Numbered from the stretch's first letter, positions 31,059 to 43,219 are shown. The stretch: 64,000 nucleotides of DNA from Comamonadaceae bacterium ALPHA2B (GCA_005503065.1 SCOE01000001.1:62001-126000); one strand, 5' to 3'. Notes: generated by a model from the letters alone, not told the origin. Numbers and translations are program-made.

Positions 31059-32165
31059 TCAGGCCGCCGCCAGCGGCAGCGGCGCCGGTTCGCTGGTCGC
31101 GCGGCCCTGGAAATCGGTCCAGCAGCGCCGCGTGAAGTCGTACAGCTTGCAGCGGCGCGCCGTGCCGAAGTACCAGCGCCACGAGAAGCGCTGGATCACG
31201 ATGCGCCCGGGCAGCAACTCCTCGATGCGGGCCTGGGCCGCCTTGAGCTTGTAGAGCGGGATGCTCATGTCCACGTGGTGCGCCGTGTGTTCCATGATGT
31301 GGTGCATCAGGCTGCCGATGCGCCACGGGAAGGTCAGGTGCACGGTGGTCGAGACGAAGGGCTGCGCGCGCTGCCAAGCCGCGCGGTCGTCGTGCCACGA
31401 CACCTTCACGTGCGTGTGGTGCACGTACACCACGAAACCGATCATCGCGAACCAGAACAGCACCGGCAGCACGAAGGCGAAGCCCAGCATCGGCAGCAGC
31501 GCGCGCCCGGTGGCGAAGGACACCGCCGCCAGCACCGCCAGCCACAGCGCTGCGAAGCCCAGCACCAGCGCGCAGTCGCGCGAGAACACCGGCCGCTCGG
31601 CGTTGGCCGACTTGTCGCGCGCGATCATGCGGCGCCACCAGATCTCGACCATGTAGTACACGCCGGGCGCCCAGCCGCTGCGGTACAGGCGCTCCATCAG
31701 CCGGCGGCCGGGCGGCAGCGCCTCGTACTCGGCCTGCGTGAGCGGTGCCCAGACGAAGTCCACGCCCTTGAGGTTGGTGAAGCCGTGGTGCACCGTGTTG
31801 TGCCCCATGTCCCACAGGCTGTAGGGCGTGAGCGAGGGCAGGAAGGCGATGCGCCCCAGCCACCGGTTCAGGTGCCGGTGCGGCGTCAGGCTCTGGTGGC
31901 AGGCGTCGTGGCCGATGATGAACAGCCGCCCGATCACGAAGCCGCAGGCCAGCCCGGCCAGGGCGCGCGCCCAACCGGCATCCAGCAGCACGGCAGCAGC
32001 GGCCAGGGCGAAGAAGAGCACGTAATCCAGCACCAGCAGCAGGACGGGGCGCAGCGTGCTGCGCTGCACGAGCGGCAGCAGCCAGCCGCGGATGGTCTTG
32101 CGGTGCGGCAGCGGCACCTCGGGTGGCAGCGGGCGGGGCGCCGGCTGGGAAGTCGATTCGGACAT
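31059..32165 (-). CDS. Fatty acid desaturase (acyl-lipid type)
   Basis: A 368-residue membrane di-iron desaturase with boxes HDACH (near residue 107), HNTVHH (near 143) and HTAHH (near 294), and hydrophobic segments at about 45-95 and 205-255. The pattern resembles DesA-like omega desaturases that insert double bonds in membrane acyl chains. Start MSESTSQPAP at 32163-32165; an upstream in-frame extension of 44 residues lacks a coding character. Unlike the desaturase-like gene at 24252, it stands alone. The regiospecificity is unknown. Confidence 0.88.
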   Translation of the reverse strand: MSESTSQPAPRPLPPEVPLPHRKTIRGWLLPLVQRSTLRPVLLLVLDYVLFFALAAAAVLLDAGWARALAGLACGFVIGRLFIIGHDACHQSLTPHRHLNRWLGRIAFLPSLTPYSLWDMGHNTVHHGFTNLKGVDFVWAPLTQAEYEALPPGRRLMERLYRSGWAPGVYYMVEIWWRRMIARDKSANAERPVFSRDCALVLGFAALWLAVLAAVSFATGRALLPMLGFAFVLPVLFWFAMIGFVVYVHHTHVKVSWHDDRAAWQRAQPFVSTTVHLTFPWRIGSLMHHIMEHTAHHVDMSIPLYKLKAAQARIEELLPGRIVIQRFSWRWYFGTARRCKLYDFTRRCWTDFQGRATSEPAPLPLAAA

Positions 32166-32376
32166 GAAGCTGAAGGAGGCGCGACCTGCGCGCACGGTGG
32201 ACGAAAGGGAGGAAGGCGATCCGGCCGCGGCCCGGCAGGGATCGACGTGCAACCCTAACCGAGGCCTGTGGACGGTGTCATGACAGCGGTCAAACACCGG
32301 CCCGACGCCCAGGAAGTTGGCAGGGCCAGCCGGGAGTGCAGGGCGGCGCCGAGGCCGCGATTCCTACAATCGCCGC

Positions 32377-33417
32377 ATGACGCTGCCCGCCTACACCCGT
32401 GCCCGTGAGCTGCCCGGCATTCTCGCCCAACGCATCGCCATCCTCGACGGTGCCATGGGCACGATGATCCAGCGCTTCAAGCTCACCGAGGCGCAGTACC
32501 GCGGCGAGCGCTTCCAGGATTTCCACAAGGATGTGAAGGGCAACAACGAATTGCTGTCGCTCACGCGCCCGGACGTCATCCGCGACATCCACGAGGGTTA
32601 CCTCGCCGCGGGGGCCGACCTCATCGAGACCAACACCTTCGGCGCCACCACCGTCGCGCAGGAAGACTACGACATGGCGCACCTGGCGCGCGAGATGAAC
32701 CTCGAATCCGCCAAGCTCGCCCGCGCCGCCTGCGACAAGTTCAGCACGCCGGACAAGCCGCGCTTCGTGGCCGGCGCCCTCGGCCCCACGCCCAAGACCG
32801 CCAGCATCAGCCCCGACGTGAACGACCCCGGCGCGCGCAACGTCGACTTCGAGACCCTGCGCGCCGCCTACTACGAGCAGACCGAGGCCCTGGTGCAGGG
32901 CGGGGCCGACGTGATCCTGGTCGAGACCATCTTCGACACCCTCAACGCCAAGGCCGCGCTCTTCGCCGTCGACGAGTACTTCGAGGCCAGCGGCGAGCGC
33001 CTGCCGATCATCATCAGCGGCACCGTGACCGACGCCTCGGGCCGCATCCTGTCCGGCCAGACCGTGACCGCCTTCTGGCACAGCGTGCGCCACGCACAGC
33101 CCTTGGCCGTGGGCCTGAACTGCGCGCTCGGCGCCGCCCTGATGCGGCCCTACGTGCAGGAGCTCAATCGCGTGGCGGGCGACACCTTCATCAGCTGCTA
33201 CCCGAACGCCGGCCTGCCCAACCCCATGAGCGACACCGGCTTCGACGAGACGCCCGAGGTCACTTCGCGCCTCATCCACGAGTTCGCCGCCGAGGGGCTG
33301 GTCAACATCGTCGGCGGCTGCTGCGGCACCACGCCCGACCACATCGCCGCCATCGGCCGCGCCGTGGCGCCGCTGCGCGGCCGGGCGCTCCCGCCGGCGT
33401 ACCAGGAAGCGGCCTGA
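32377..33417 (+). CDS. metH: Methionine synthase, homocysteine-binding part (split MetH, N-terminal)
   Basis: A 346-residue homocysteine S-methyltransferase module, equal to the N-terminal domain of cobalamin-dependent MetH. The fold starts [20 protein letters not shown]. Zinc ligands are C249 in GLNCALG and C315/C316 in GGCCGTT. It is a separate gene, with the pterin, B12 and activation domains encoded 4.3 kb away at 37676. ATG 32377 is preceded by a likely promoter (TACAAT near 32366). No SAH riboswitch was seen here. The two proteins must associate, or act through a complex, to make methionine. Confidence 0.93.
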   Translation: MTLPAYTRARELPGILAQRIAILDGAMGTMIQRFKLTEAQYRGERFQDFHKDVKGNNELLSLTRPDVIRDIHEGYLAAGADLIETNTFGATTVAQEDYDMAHLAREMNLESAKLARAACDKFSTPDKPRFVAGALGPTPKTASISPDVNDPGARNVDFETLRAAYYEQTEALVQGGADVILVETIFDTLNAKAALFAVDEYFEASGERLPIIISGTVTDASGRILSGQTVTAFWHSVRHAQPLAVGLNCALGAALMRPYVQELNRVAGDTFISCYPNAGLPNPMSDTGFDETPEVTSRLIHEFAAEGLVNIVGGCCGTTPDHIAAIGRAVAPLRGRALPPAYQEAA

Positions 33418-33574
33418 CGGCGCCGCCGCGTCGGCCTCGTGTGAAGCGAGGATGAAGGCGGTAGCCAAAAGTAGCGGCGGTCCACCGTGCGGCGGCCGGT
33501 GGCGTTGGCGAAAGGCAGGGTCCTACGGACAGCGCGTCCGTCGCCTGCCTACCCTGCGCCAGAAAGGATTGCCC

Positions 33575-34327
33575 ATGACCCCCATGCCCCAGCCATCAGG
33601 CGCGCGCCGCTGGATCGCCGTCGCCGCGCTGGCACTTGCCGTGCCACTCGCCGCGTCGGCACAGGAAGCCTATACGCGCGGATCGCCAACGCTTTTTGCC
33701 GGCCCTTCCCCGGACTACCCGGCCGTCGCACGGCTGGCGCCCGGCCAATCGCTCAGCGTCGTGGGTTGCACCGACGGCTATGGCTGGTGCGACGTGGTCC
33801 TGCCCGACGGCCTGCGGGGCTGGGTCGCGGCGAACAGGCTCGAGTACGACTACGCCGGCGACACCCTGCCGCTGGCGTCGTACGGCGCGGCCATCGGGGT
33901 GCCGATCGTCGGTTTCACGCTCGGGAACTACTGGAGCAACTACTACCGCGACCGGCCCTGGTACCGCGAGCCGCGCTGGTGGGGCAACCGCCCGCCGCCG
34001 CGGCCGGAGTGGAACGGTCCGCCGCCTCAGCCGCGGCCCGACTGGAACAACGCGCCGGGCCGACCCGGCTGGGGCGGCCCCCCGCCCCAGCGGCCGGAAT
34101 GGAACGGGCGCCCGCCGCCGGCCGCCGTCCAGCCGCCGCCGGTCGCGATGCCGAGGCCGCAGCCGCAGCCCCAGTTTCCTGTGCAGCCGCAACGACCGCC
34201 TGGTGCCGGACCGCAGCCGCCGATGCCCGTGCAGGTCGCGCCGCAGCCGCGCTTCCCGATGGGCAACATGCCGCCCCCGCCGGGCGGCGGCGCGACCTTC
34301 AACGGCAACAACCCGGATCGCCCCTGA
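33575..34327 (+). CDS. Secreted SH3b protein with proline-rich tail
   Basis: A 250-residue protein. The signal peptide ends near residue 33 (PLAASAQE). The SH3b domain covers about 37-90 (LFAGPSPDYPAVARLAPGQS, then GYGWCDVVLPDGLRGWVAAN). It is followed by a short aromatic stretch (NYWSNYYRDRPWYREPRWW) and an 110-residue Pro/Gln/Arg tail. ATG 33575 has GAAAGGA upstream. Probably periplasmic or envelope-associated. A paralogue lies at 30461. Confidence 0.85.
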   Translation: MTPMPQPSGARRWIAVAALALAVPLAASAQEAYTRGSPTLFAGPSPDYPAVARLAPGQSLSVVGCTDGYGWCDVVLPDGLRGWVAANRLEYDYAGDTLPLASYGAAIGVPIVGFTLGNYWSNYYRDRPWYREPRWWGNRPPPRPEWNGPPPQPRPDWNNAPGRPGWGGPPPQRPEWNGRPPPAAVQPPPVAMPRPQPQPQFPVQPQRPPGAGPQPPMPVQVAPQPRFPMGNMPPPPGGGATFNGNNPDRP

Positions 34328-34342
34328 GCCGGCGCCGCGTGT

Positions 34343-35230
34343 TCAACCGGGCGTGCGCCCCATCAGGGCCACGAAGCGGCGCGCGCCCAGCCCCAGCGGG
34401 CGCTCCTTGGACCACACGACGTCGACCCACAGGTTGAGCCCGTTGCTGAGGTTCTCGAAGGGAATCTCCACCAGCGCGCCGGCCGCCACGTGCGGGCGCA
34501 CCACGTTGCGCGGCAGCCAGCCCCAGCCGAGGCCCGCGCTCACCATGTTCAGCGCCGCCAGCGCGTTGTCGGTGCGCCAGACCTGCCGCGCGAAGACGAA
34601 GCGCGGGTCGGCCGTGGGCACGTCCCGGCCCGCGACGACGATCTGCCGCGTGGCCGCCAGGTGCTGCTCGCGCAGACGGCCGCCGGCGGCGGCGAGCACC
34701 GGGTGGCCGGGCGCGATCACCAGCACCAGCGTCTCGCGCGCCACCTCCTGAAAGCCTTCGCGCCCGTCCATGCCGGGCCGCTCGAACACCAGCGCCAATT
34801 GCGCGCGCCCGCTGTGCAGCATGGCCAGGGCGTCGGCCTGCGGCGCGGCCAGCACCTCCATCTCCAGCGCCGGGTATTCGGCGGCCAGGGTGGCGAGGGC
34901 CGGCCCCCACGCCGCGCCCAGCAGCTCGGGGGCGATGGCCAGCGTGAGCCGATGCTCCAGGCCCTGTGTCAGCGCCAGGGCCTGCACCTGCAGCTGCGTG
35001 AGCTGGTCCGCCATGAGCCGCGCCTGCGGCTCCAGCGAGCGCGCGGCCGGCGTGGGGCGCGGTTCGCGCCCGCTGCGGTCGAACAGCGGCAGGTCGAGTT
35101 CGGCCTCCAGCTGGGCGATGGCCATGCTCACGGCCGACGGCACCTTGCCCAGGGCGCGGGCGGCGGCCGAGAAGGAGCCGTGGTCGAGCACCGCCAGGAA
35201 CACCGCCACGCTGTCGCTGTCGAACGCCAT
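34343..35230 (-). CDS. LysR-family regulator, AceR-like context
   Basis: A 295-residue LysR protein. The helix-turn-helix is in FLAVLDHGSFSAAARALGKV, and SAVSMAIAQLEAELDLPLFD. The effector domain occupies about 90-290. It is divergent from a PACE-family efflux gene, and the 70-base gap holds a perfect 8-base inverted repeat. In Acinetobacter the LysR protein AceR activates the PACE gene aceI from the same geometry, so this protein likely controls the efflux gene. The inducer is unknown. Confidence 0.88.
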   Translation of the reverse strand: MAFDSDSVAVFLAVLDHGSFSAAARALGKVPSAVSMAIAQLEAELDLPLFDRSGREPRPTPAARSLEPQARLMADQLTQLQVQALALTQGLEHRLTLAIAPELLGAAWGPALATLAAEYPALEMEVLAAPQADALAMLHSGRAQLALVFERPGMDGREGFQEVARETLVLVIAPGHPVLAAAGGRLREQHLAATRQIVVAGRDVPTADPRFVFARQVWRTDNALAALNMVSAGLGWGWLPRNVVRPHVAAGALVEIPFENLSNGLNLWVDVVWSKERPLGLGARRFVALMGRTPG

Positions 35231-35266
35231 GCTCGATCTATCAAAGAATCTGAAAGAAGATGACTT

Positions 35267-35291
35267 TTTATGTCAATCAAGAAGACATAAA
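35267..35291. promoter_or_regulatory. LysR operator palindrome between regulator and PACE gene
   Basis: TTTATGTC-N9-GACATAAA, perfect 8-base arms, ten bases before the PACE start and about 36 bases from the LysR start. It contains the T-N11-A core expected of LysR binding sites, and could serve both autoregulation and activation. Confidence 0.8.
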
Positions 35292-35300
35292 TTCTGCCGC

Positions 35301-35726
35301 ATGCAAGGAATCCAGCGAAAGATCGTCTACATCAGCCTCTACGAGGGGCTGGCCATCGTCTGCGCCACCTTTGGGCTGGCGATGCTTTCCGACAACGGCC
35401 TGGGCCACTCGGGCGTCGCAGCCGTCATGGCGTCGGCCATCGCCATCGTGTGGAACCTGGGCTACAACAGCGCGTTCGAGTGGTGGGAATCGCGCCAGGC
35501 CGTACGCGGGCGCAGCGTGGCGCGGCGCGTGGCGCACGCCATCGGCTTCGAACTGGGCTTGGCGGTGGTGCTGATCCCGGTGTTCGCCTGGTGGCTCGGC
35601 GTGAGCCTGTGGCATGCACTGGTGATGGACGGCGGGCTGATGGTGTTCTTCCTCGTCTACACCTTCTGCTTCAACTGGGGCTTCGACCGCGTCTTCGGCC
35701 TGCCGGCCTCGGCGCAGCCCGCTTAA
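35301..35726 (+). CDS. PACE-family multidrug efflux transporter
   Basis: A 141-residue inner-membrane protein with four helices in two bacterial-transmembrane-pair repeats. E15 in ISLYEGLAI matches the glutamate essential for proton-coupled efflux in AceI. The second repeat has HAIGFELGLAVVLIPVFAW. Members export biocides such as chlorhexidine and short diamines. It is divergent from its likely LysR regulator. Full length. Confidence 0.88.
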   Translation: MQGIQRKIVYISLYEGLAIVCATFGLAMLSDNGLGHSGVAAVMASAIAIVWNLGYNSAFEWWESRQAVRGRSVARRVAHAIGFELGLAVVLIPVFAWWLGVSLWHALVMDGGLMVFFLVYTFCFNWGFDRVFGLPASAQPA

Positions 35727-35801
35727 GCTTCTTGCCTTTAAATGACCTGTTTAAATTGAGAATCCAACGAAATCTTGTTGATTCAGTGATTTAATTGGTA
35801 C

Positions 35802-36986
35802 ATGTTGCACCGTTATGCATTTGCCAACTTCCAGTCATTTCGAGAGCGGGCCGAAGTTTCCTGGCTGCTGGACCGCAAGGTGCCTGAAGCAGTCTGGTCA
35901 CACACTGCGACCAACGGCGAGCGTGTAAGCGCGGTCATGGGGGTGATCGGCCCCAATGCGGGCGGCAAGACCGCGCTGCTCAAGCCGATCTTGTTCATGG
36001 ACTGGTTCGTCCGGCAATCGTTTGCGGCCGATCCCGCCCAACCCCTGCCATTTCAACCTCATGCGGCTAGCCAGGATGAGCCTTCGGAATTCGAGGCGGA
36101 AGTCGACATGGATGGCCGGCTCATGCGCTACACGCTGCGTTGCACACCTGCACGGGTGCTGCATGAAGCACTTTACGCACGGCACGAGCGCATGCGCTAT
36201 GTGTTCGTGCGAGAGTGGAACGAATCCACGCAGAGCTACGACATCAAGCAACAGGACTTCGGCTTCGCGCCCGCGGAAGCGCGCAAGGTGCGGCCCAATG
36301 CCTCCCTCATTGCCACGGCGGCGCAGTACGGCGTGGCCTTGGCCCAGCGGTTGACCCAAACCCACTTGGCCACGAACATCCACCAGTACGGGCGTGTGAA
36401 TAACGATGTCCAGCAGTTGGTTGCTGCAGCAGCTTATTTCGCCCGAGACGAAACACAGCGACAACATCTGGTACGTTTGCTCTCAAGTTGGGATCTGGGT
36501 TTGAGCGACGTGCAGGTGCGCGAGGTCGAGACGGTATCGCCCGACGGGAAAGCCAGCAGGATATGGGCTCCGTACGGTGTGCACCAAATCGCAGGCGGCA
36601 AGACGTTCGAATTGCCGTTTCCCCTGGAGTCCAGCGGCACACAGGGCGCGTTCATGCTGCTGCACCGCCTGCTGCCCGTTCTACAAGTGGGCGGTCTGGC
36701 GGTCATCGATGAATTCGAGAACGATCTGCACCCCCACATGCTGGAACCCATTCTTGGCCTATTTGCCAGTCGGGTGACCAATCCGCATGGCGCCCAGTTG
36801 CTGTTTACCTGCCATGCCATGGAGGTGCTGAACCTGGTGCATAAATCCCAGGTCATACTGGTAGAAAAAGGCGCCAGCAGTGAGAGCAGTGCCTGGCGGC
36901 TGGACAGCGTAGAGGGGATTCGCAATGACGACAACTTCTACGCTAAGTACATGGCAGGCGCCTATGGCGCGGTGCCGCAACTGTGA
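35802..36986 (+). CDS. AAA (RloA/OLD-like) ATPase, candidate defence protein
   Basis: A 394-residue SMC/ABC-type AAA ATPase. It starts with HRYAFANFQSFRERAEVSW, then Walker A GPNAGGKT at 50-57, an ABC-signature-like SSGTQGAF near 277, Walker B VIDEFENDLHPHM at 301-313, and switch His in FTCHAMEVLNL. This set is shared by RloA, AbiL subunit i, OLD and AriA ATPases of phage-defence systems. The region has about 55-60% G+C on lines I counted, against about 70% around it. The Toprim partner overlaps its stop by GTGA. The upstream 75 bases are AT-rich. Defence role inferred from the pairing. Confidence 0.82.
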   Translation: MLHRYAFANFQSFRERAEVSWLLDRKVPEAVWSHTATNGERVSAVMGVIGPNAGGKTALLKPILFMDWFVRQSFAADPAQPLPFQPHAASQDEPSEFEAEVDMDGRLMRYTLRCTPARVLHEALYARHERMRYVFVREWNESTQSYDIKQQDFGFAPAEARKVRPNASLIATAAQYGVALAQRLTQTHLATNIHQYGRVNNDVQQLVAAAAYFARDETQRQHLVRLLSSWDLGLSDVQVREVETVSPDGKASRIWAPYGVHQIAGGKTFELPFPLESSGTQGAFMLLHRLLPVLQVGGLAVIDEFENDLHPHMLEPILGLFASRVTNPHGAQLLFTCHAMEVLNLVHKSQVILVEKGASSESSAWRLDSVEGIRNDDNFYAKYMAGAYGAVPQL

Positions 36987-37540
36987 AGCCACCTATCGTG
37001 CGTCGGCAAGCCGCCCGCACTGCGTTGCTGGTTGGCGAAGGCGACGCGGAAGTCCTTTTTCTTCATCACCTCAAGGCCTTGTACGTTTCCCGCGGATCGG
37101 GCGTGGCGGTCACGATCAAGAACGCGCGTGGTCGAGGTGCGGCCCATGTGGTCGACTTTGCGCGACGCCAATCTGCCAATGCCGCATATGACATCGTCGC
37201 TGCGCTGCTCGATACCGATAAAGACTGGAACGACAAGACGCGCCAGGCCGCCAAGCGTGCCAGGGTTCATGCAATCGAGTGCGAGCCATGCCTGGAGGCC
37301 TGCCTGTTGCAGGTGCATGGGGTGTCCGTCGAAGGGCGCTCGACACTGCAATTGAAGCGAAGCTTTGCGGAGCGCTATGGCGGTCCTGCCCACGACGAGC
37401 GAGTGATGCGGCATTTCGGTGAGGAAGCCGTTGCTGCCGCCAGCGATCGGCTGATCGTATTGGCGAACCTGTTGCGACTGATGCGTGGCGAGCCACCGCA
37501 GTCTGGCGAAAGGGGCGCAGTCTCGCCGTGCGGAGACTGA
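36983..37540 (+). CDS. RloB-like Toprim-fold protein
   Basis: A 185-residue protein starting at GTG 36983, overlapping the ATPase gene by four bases. It has the Toprim-like acidic motifs E19 (LLVGEGDAEVLFL) and D77-x-D79 (ALLDTDKDWND), and the RloB-like stretch ECEPCLEACLL. Such proteins pair with AAA ATPases in RloAB and AbiL loci and are presumed nucleases or RNA-acting effectors. The last 20 residues are richer in G+C, and the SAH riboswitch begins 16 bases after the stop. Effector activity is inferred, not shown. Confidence 0.75.
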   Translation: MKPPIVRRQAARTALLVGEGDAEVLFLHHLKALYVSRGSGVAVTIKNARGRGAAHVVDFARRQSANAAYDIVAALLDTDKDWNDKTRQAAKRARVHAIECEPCLEACLLQVHGVSVEGRSTLQLKRSFAERYGGPAHDERVMRHFGEEAVAAASDRLIVLANLLRLMRGEPPQSGERGAVSPCGD

Positions 37541-37555
37541 TCGTTAAAATTGCCG

Positions 37556-37645
37556 CGCCCGAGGAGCGTTGCAGCGCAATCGGTCAGCACGGTGCCTGAC
37601 TGATCTCGCCAGGCTCGGGTCCTTTTCTTCGCAACGACGCTCGCC
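37556..37645 (+). promoter_or_regulatory. SAH riboswitch upstream of metH second half
   Basis: The conserved S-adenosylhomocysteine aptamer is visible. CCCGAG (37558-37563) pairs with CTCGGG (37614-37619). GAGCGTTGC (37564-37572) pairs with GCAACG and ACGCTC (37631-37642). A variable hairpin GGTCAG/CTGACT lies inside. SAH accumulation normally turns expression on, driving homocysteine remethylation. The metH ATG follows 30 bases later. Confidence 0.92.
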
Positions 37646-37675
37646 TGTTTCTCCGTGTCCCCTGCAGGTGAGCCC

Positions 37676-40429
<2,754 letters not shown>

Positions 40430-40448
40430 GCGCGAGGCGGCCGTCAAG

Positions 40449-42257
40449 GTGACCCTGCTGTTGCAGAAGCTGATCTTCGCCGCGCAGCACATCGCGGCGC
40501 TGGCCCTGTTTCTCTGGGCCGCCTGGGGCGTGGGCGACCTGGTCGGCGCCCGCCTGCGGGCCGGCCCGCCCGCACGGCACGGAACGGCCCGGGGCGACGC
40601 ATGGCTGGGCCTGGCCCTGTCCTGCGCACTGGGCATCGGCGTCTTCGTGCTGCTGCTGCAGGGTCTCGGCATCGTGGGCTGGCTGCGTCCTGCGGCCACG
40701 ATGGCGCTGCTGCTTGCCGCACTGGCCGCGGCGGCGATGCGAACGCCGGCCGCGTGGCGGCGGCTGCGCGCCGTCCCGCCGGCCCCGGCGCCGACGCTGG
40801 CCGAGCGCACCATGCGCTGGGTCGTCGCCGGCGCCGTGGTGGTGTGCCTGATCGAACCGCTCTCGCCGCCCTTCGCCTTCGACGAGATGATGTACCACCT
40901 GCCATGGGCACGAGAGACCGCCCTGAGCGGACGCATCGGCATCCACGACTGGCTGCGCTACCCCTGGTTCCCCTACAACTACAACCTGCTCTATGCGGCC
41001 GCGCTGCCGTGGATGGGCGACGTGTTCCCGCACCTGCTGCATGCGCTGGCGGGCTGGCTGTCGGCCCTCGTCGTCTATCGGCTGGCCGTGCTGTACACCG
41101 ACCGCATCGTGGCCGGCATGGCGGTGGTCATCCTGCTGGCGGTGGGCGAATACGCCAATGCGCTGATCGACATGGCGGTGGCGCTCTTCGTCGTCGCGGC
41201 CTGCGCCGCGCTGTGGATCTGGCAAGAAGACGGCGACGGCGACGGCGGCGCCCGGCCCACGCGCTGGCTGGTGCTGGCGGCCTTCTTCCTCGGCGTGGCG
41301 GCAGGCAGCAAGTACCAGGCGCTCACTTTCCTGCCGCTCCTGGGCCTGTGGGTGCTGTGGCGGGAGCGCCGGCCCGGCCCGCTGGCACTGGGACTCGCGG
41401 CCTTTCTGCTGCCGTGCATCTACTGGTACGCGCGCAACTGGCTGCAGACGGGCGATCCGTTCAATCCCATCGGGGCGCGCGTGTTCGGCTTCACCAACTG
41501 GAACCCTGCCGACTACCAGCAGCAGCTCGACGACGTGCGGGCGCACGCCAGCCTGCCCAACGTGATGTTCTGGGCCCTGCTCGTGGTTCCCTTCGGCGTC
41601 TTCTGGAAGGCGAGGCCGGCCGTGCGTGCCGCCTTCGCGTTCGGCGTCTGGTCGCTCGTCGTGTGGGTGCTGACCTCGCGCTATCCCCGCTACATGATGG
41701 CCTCGTTTCCCATCCTCGCCTGGCTGGGCGCGATGGGCTGGCGACAGCTCTACCTCTGGGGCGCGGGCCTCGTCCGGAGCCGGGCCCCAGGACTCGCCGG
41801 CGGGCGCAGGCCTGCGATGGCGGCTGGCGCGCTCGTGGCGGTGCTCGCGGCGGCCGGCCTGTCGCGGTTCGCCGCGCATTGGCGCATCATCTCGCCCACG
41901 CCGCAGACGCGGGAAGCCTTTCTTCGCCAGCAGGTGCCGGGTTACGAAGTCCTGAGTTATCTGCGCGCGCATCCGGTGCCCGACAAGCTGTACCAGGTGG
42001 TGCTCAACGACGCGCTGTACTACGCCGGCGTCCCGGCGTGGGGCGATGTCTTCGGCCCCTACCGCTATGCCGACTTCGTGTACCTGCCCGCGGATGAACT
42101 CGCGCGCAAGCTGGCGGCCCAGGGCTTCGGCCGCATCGTGATCCGCACCGACCTGGCGCCCTATATCCATACCAAGCCGGGCTTCGATCGCCGTTTCCAG
42201 CTCATCGCGGAGCAGGGAAGCGTGAAGGCGTACCGCATACTGCCGGCCACACCATGA
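40449..42257 (+). CDS. GT-C-type membrane glycosyltransferase (GtrC-like)
   Basis: A 602-residue polytopic membrane protein with 10-12 predicted helices. The first large periplasmic loop carries the acidic GT-C motif FDEMMYHLPW near residue 143. The C-terminal 110 residues form a soluble periplasmic domain. Such enzymes take a sugar from polyprenyl phosphate and add it to an envelope glycan. GTG 40449 is the start. The stop overlaps the next gene (ATGA), and the set GT-C, GT2, GtrA matches Gtr lipid-linked glycosylation clusters. Sugar and acceptor unknown. Confidence 0.82.
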   Translation: MTLLLQKLIFAAQHIAALALFLWAAWGVGDLVGARLRAGPPARHGTARGDAWLGLALSCALGIGVFVLLLQGLGIVGWLRPAATMALLLAALAAAAMRTPAAWRRLRAVPPAPAPTLAERTMRWVVAGAVVVCLIEPLSPPFAFDEMMYHLPWARETALSGRIGIHDWLRYPWFPYNYNLLYAAALPWMGDVFPHLLHALAGWLSALVVYRLAVLYTDRIVAGMAVVILLAVGEYANALIDMAVALFVVAACAALWIWQEDGDGDGGARPTRWLVLAAFFLGVAAGSKYQALTFLPLLGLWVLWRERRPGPLALGLAAFLLPCIYWYARNWLQTGDPFNPIGARVFGFTNWNPADYQQQLDDVRAHASLPNVMFWALLVVPFGVFWKARPAVRAAFAFGVWSLVVWVLTSRYPRYMMASFPILAWLGAMGWRQLYLWGAGLVRSRAPGLAGGRRPAMAAGALVAVLAAAGLSRFAAHWRIISPTPQTREAFLRQQVPGYEVLSYLRAHPVPDKLYQVVLNDALYYAGVPAWGDVFGPYRYADFVYLPADELARKLAAQGFGRIVIRTDLAPYIHTKPGFDRRFQLIAEQGSVKAYRILPATP

Positions 42258-43219
42258 GCGCCCCCGACCCCCTCGCCGCATTGCGCATCGCGGCCGTGAT
42301 TCCCTGCTACAACGAGGCGCTGGCCATCCCGCAGGTCATCGCCGAGTTCCGCGCCGCGCTGCCGCAGGCGGAGATCCACGTCTTCGACAACGCGTCGACC
42401 GACGACACCGCTGCCGTGGCACGCGCGCACGGTGCGCAGGTGACGCACGTGGCGCTGCGCGGCAAGGGCAATGTGGTGCGCCGCATGTTCGCGGATGTCG
42501 AGGCCGACGTGTACGTGATGGTCGACGGCGACGCCACCTACGACCTGTCGACCGTGCGCGAGCTGATCGCCGACCTGGTCGAGGGCAACCTCGACATGGT
42601 GGTGGGCGCGCGCGTCGACGATCGCCAGGACGCGCAGACCTACCGGCTTGGCCACCGCTTCGGCAACCGCCTGCTCACCGGCGCGGTGGCGCACCTCTTC
42701 GGCGGCCACTTCACCGACATGCTGTCGGGCCTGCGGGTGTTCTCGCGCCGCTACGTGAAGTCCTTCCCGGCGCTGGCCAAGGGCTTCGAGATCGAGACCG
42801 AGCTCACCGTGCATGCGCTCGAGCTGCGGATGCCCCATGCCGAGCGGCCCACGCTGTACCGGTCGCGGCCCGAGGGCTCGCATTCCAAGCTCTCGACGTA
42901 TCGCGACGGCTGGCGCATCCTCGTCATGATCCTGCGCCTGTACGTCAACGAGCGGCCGCTGGGCTTCTTCAGCGCCATCGGCGGCCTGCTCGCCTTCGGC
43001 GCGATCGTGCTGGCCATTCCGCTTTTCATCACCTTCCTCGAGACCGGCCTGGTGCCGCGCCTGCCCACCGCCGTGCTGGCCACCGGGATGATGCTGGCCG
43101 CCATGCTCTCGGCCGCCTGCGGCGCTGTGCTTCGCACGGTGACGCTGGGCCGGCGCGAGGTCAAGCGCCTGCGCTATCTGGCCACGCCGGGCGTGCGCAA
43201 CGCGCTGCGCCGGCCATGA
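42254..43219 (+). CDS. GT2 polyprenyl-phosphate glycosyltransferase (GtrB-like)
   Basis: A 321-residue enzyme. The GT-A domain begins AAVIPCYNEALAIPQVI, with the nucleotide-sugar metal motif DGDATYD near residue 94 and the acceptor-loop segment LSGLRVFSRRYVKSF. Two C-terminal helices (about 235-260 and 275-300) anchor it. It should charge undecaprenyl phosphate with a sugar in the cytoplasm. ATGA overlaps join it to both neighbours. Confidence 0.88.
   Translation: MSAPDPLAALRIAAVIPCYNEALAIPQVIAEFRAALPQAEIHVFDNASTDDTAAVARAHGAQVTHVALRGKGNVVRRMFADVEADVYVMVDGDATYDLSTVRELIADLVEGNLDMVVGARVDDRQDAQTYRLGHRFGNRLLTGAVAHLFGGHFTDMLSGLRVFSRRYVKSFPALAKGFEIETELTVHALELRMPHAERPTLYRSRPEGSHSKLSTYRDGWRILVMILRLYVNERPLGFFSAIGGLLAFGAIVLAIPLFITFLETGLVPRLPTAVLATGMMLAAMLSAACGAVLRTVTLGRREVKRLRYLATPGVRNALRRP

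Noticed and set aside
35802-37540. ATPase/Toprim pair as a PARIS (AriA/AriB) system
   Set aside because: The gene order and Toprim motif placement (E19, D77-x-D79 and the CEPCLEACLL stretch) fit RloB/AbiL better than the larger DUF4435 AriB. I leave PARIS as a less likely alternative.
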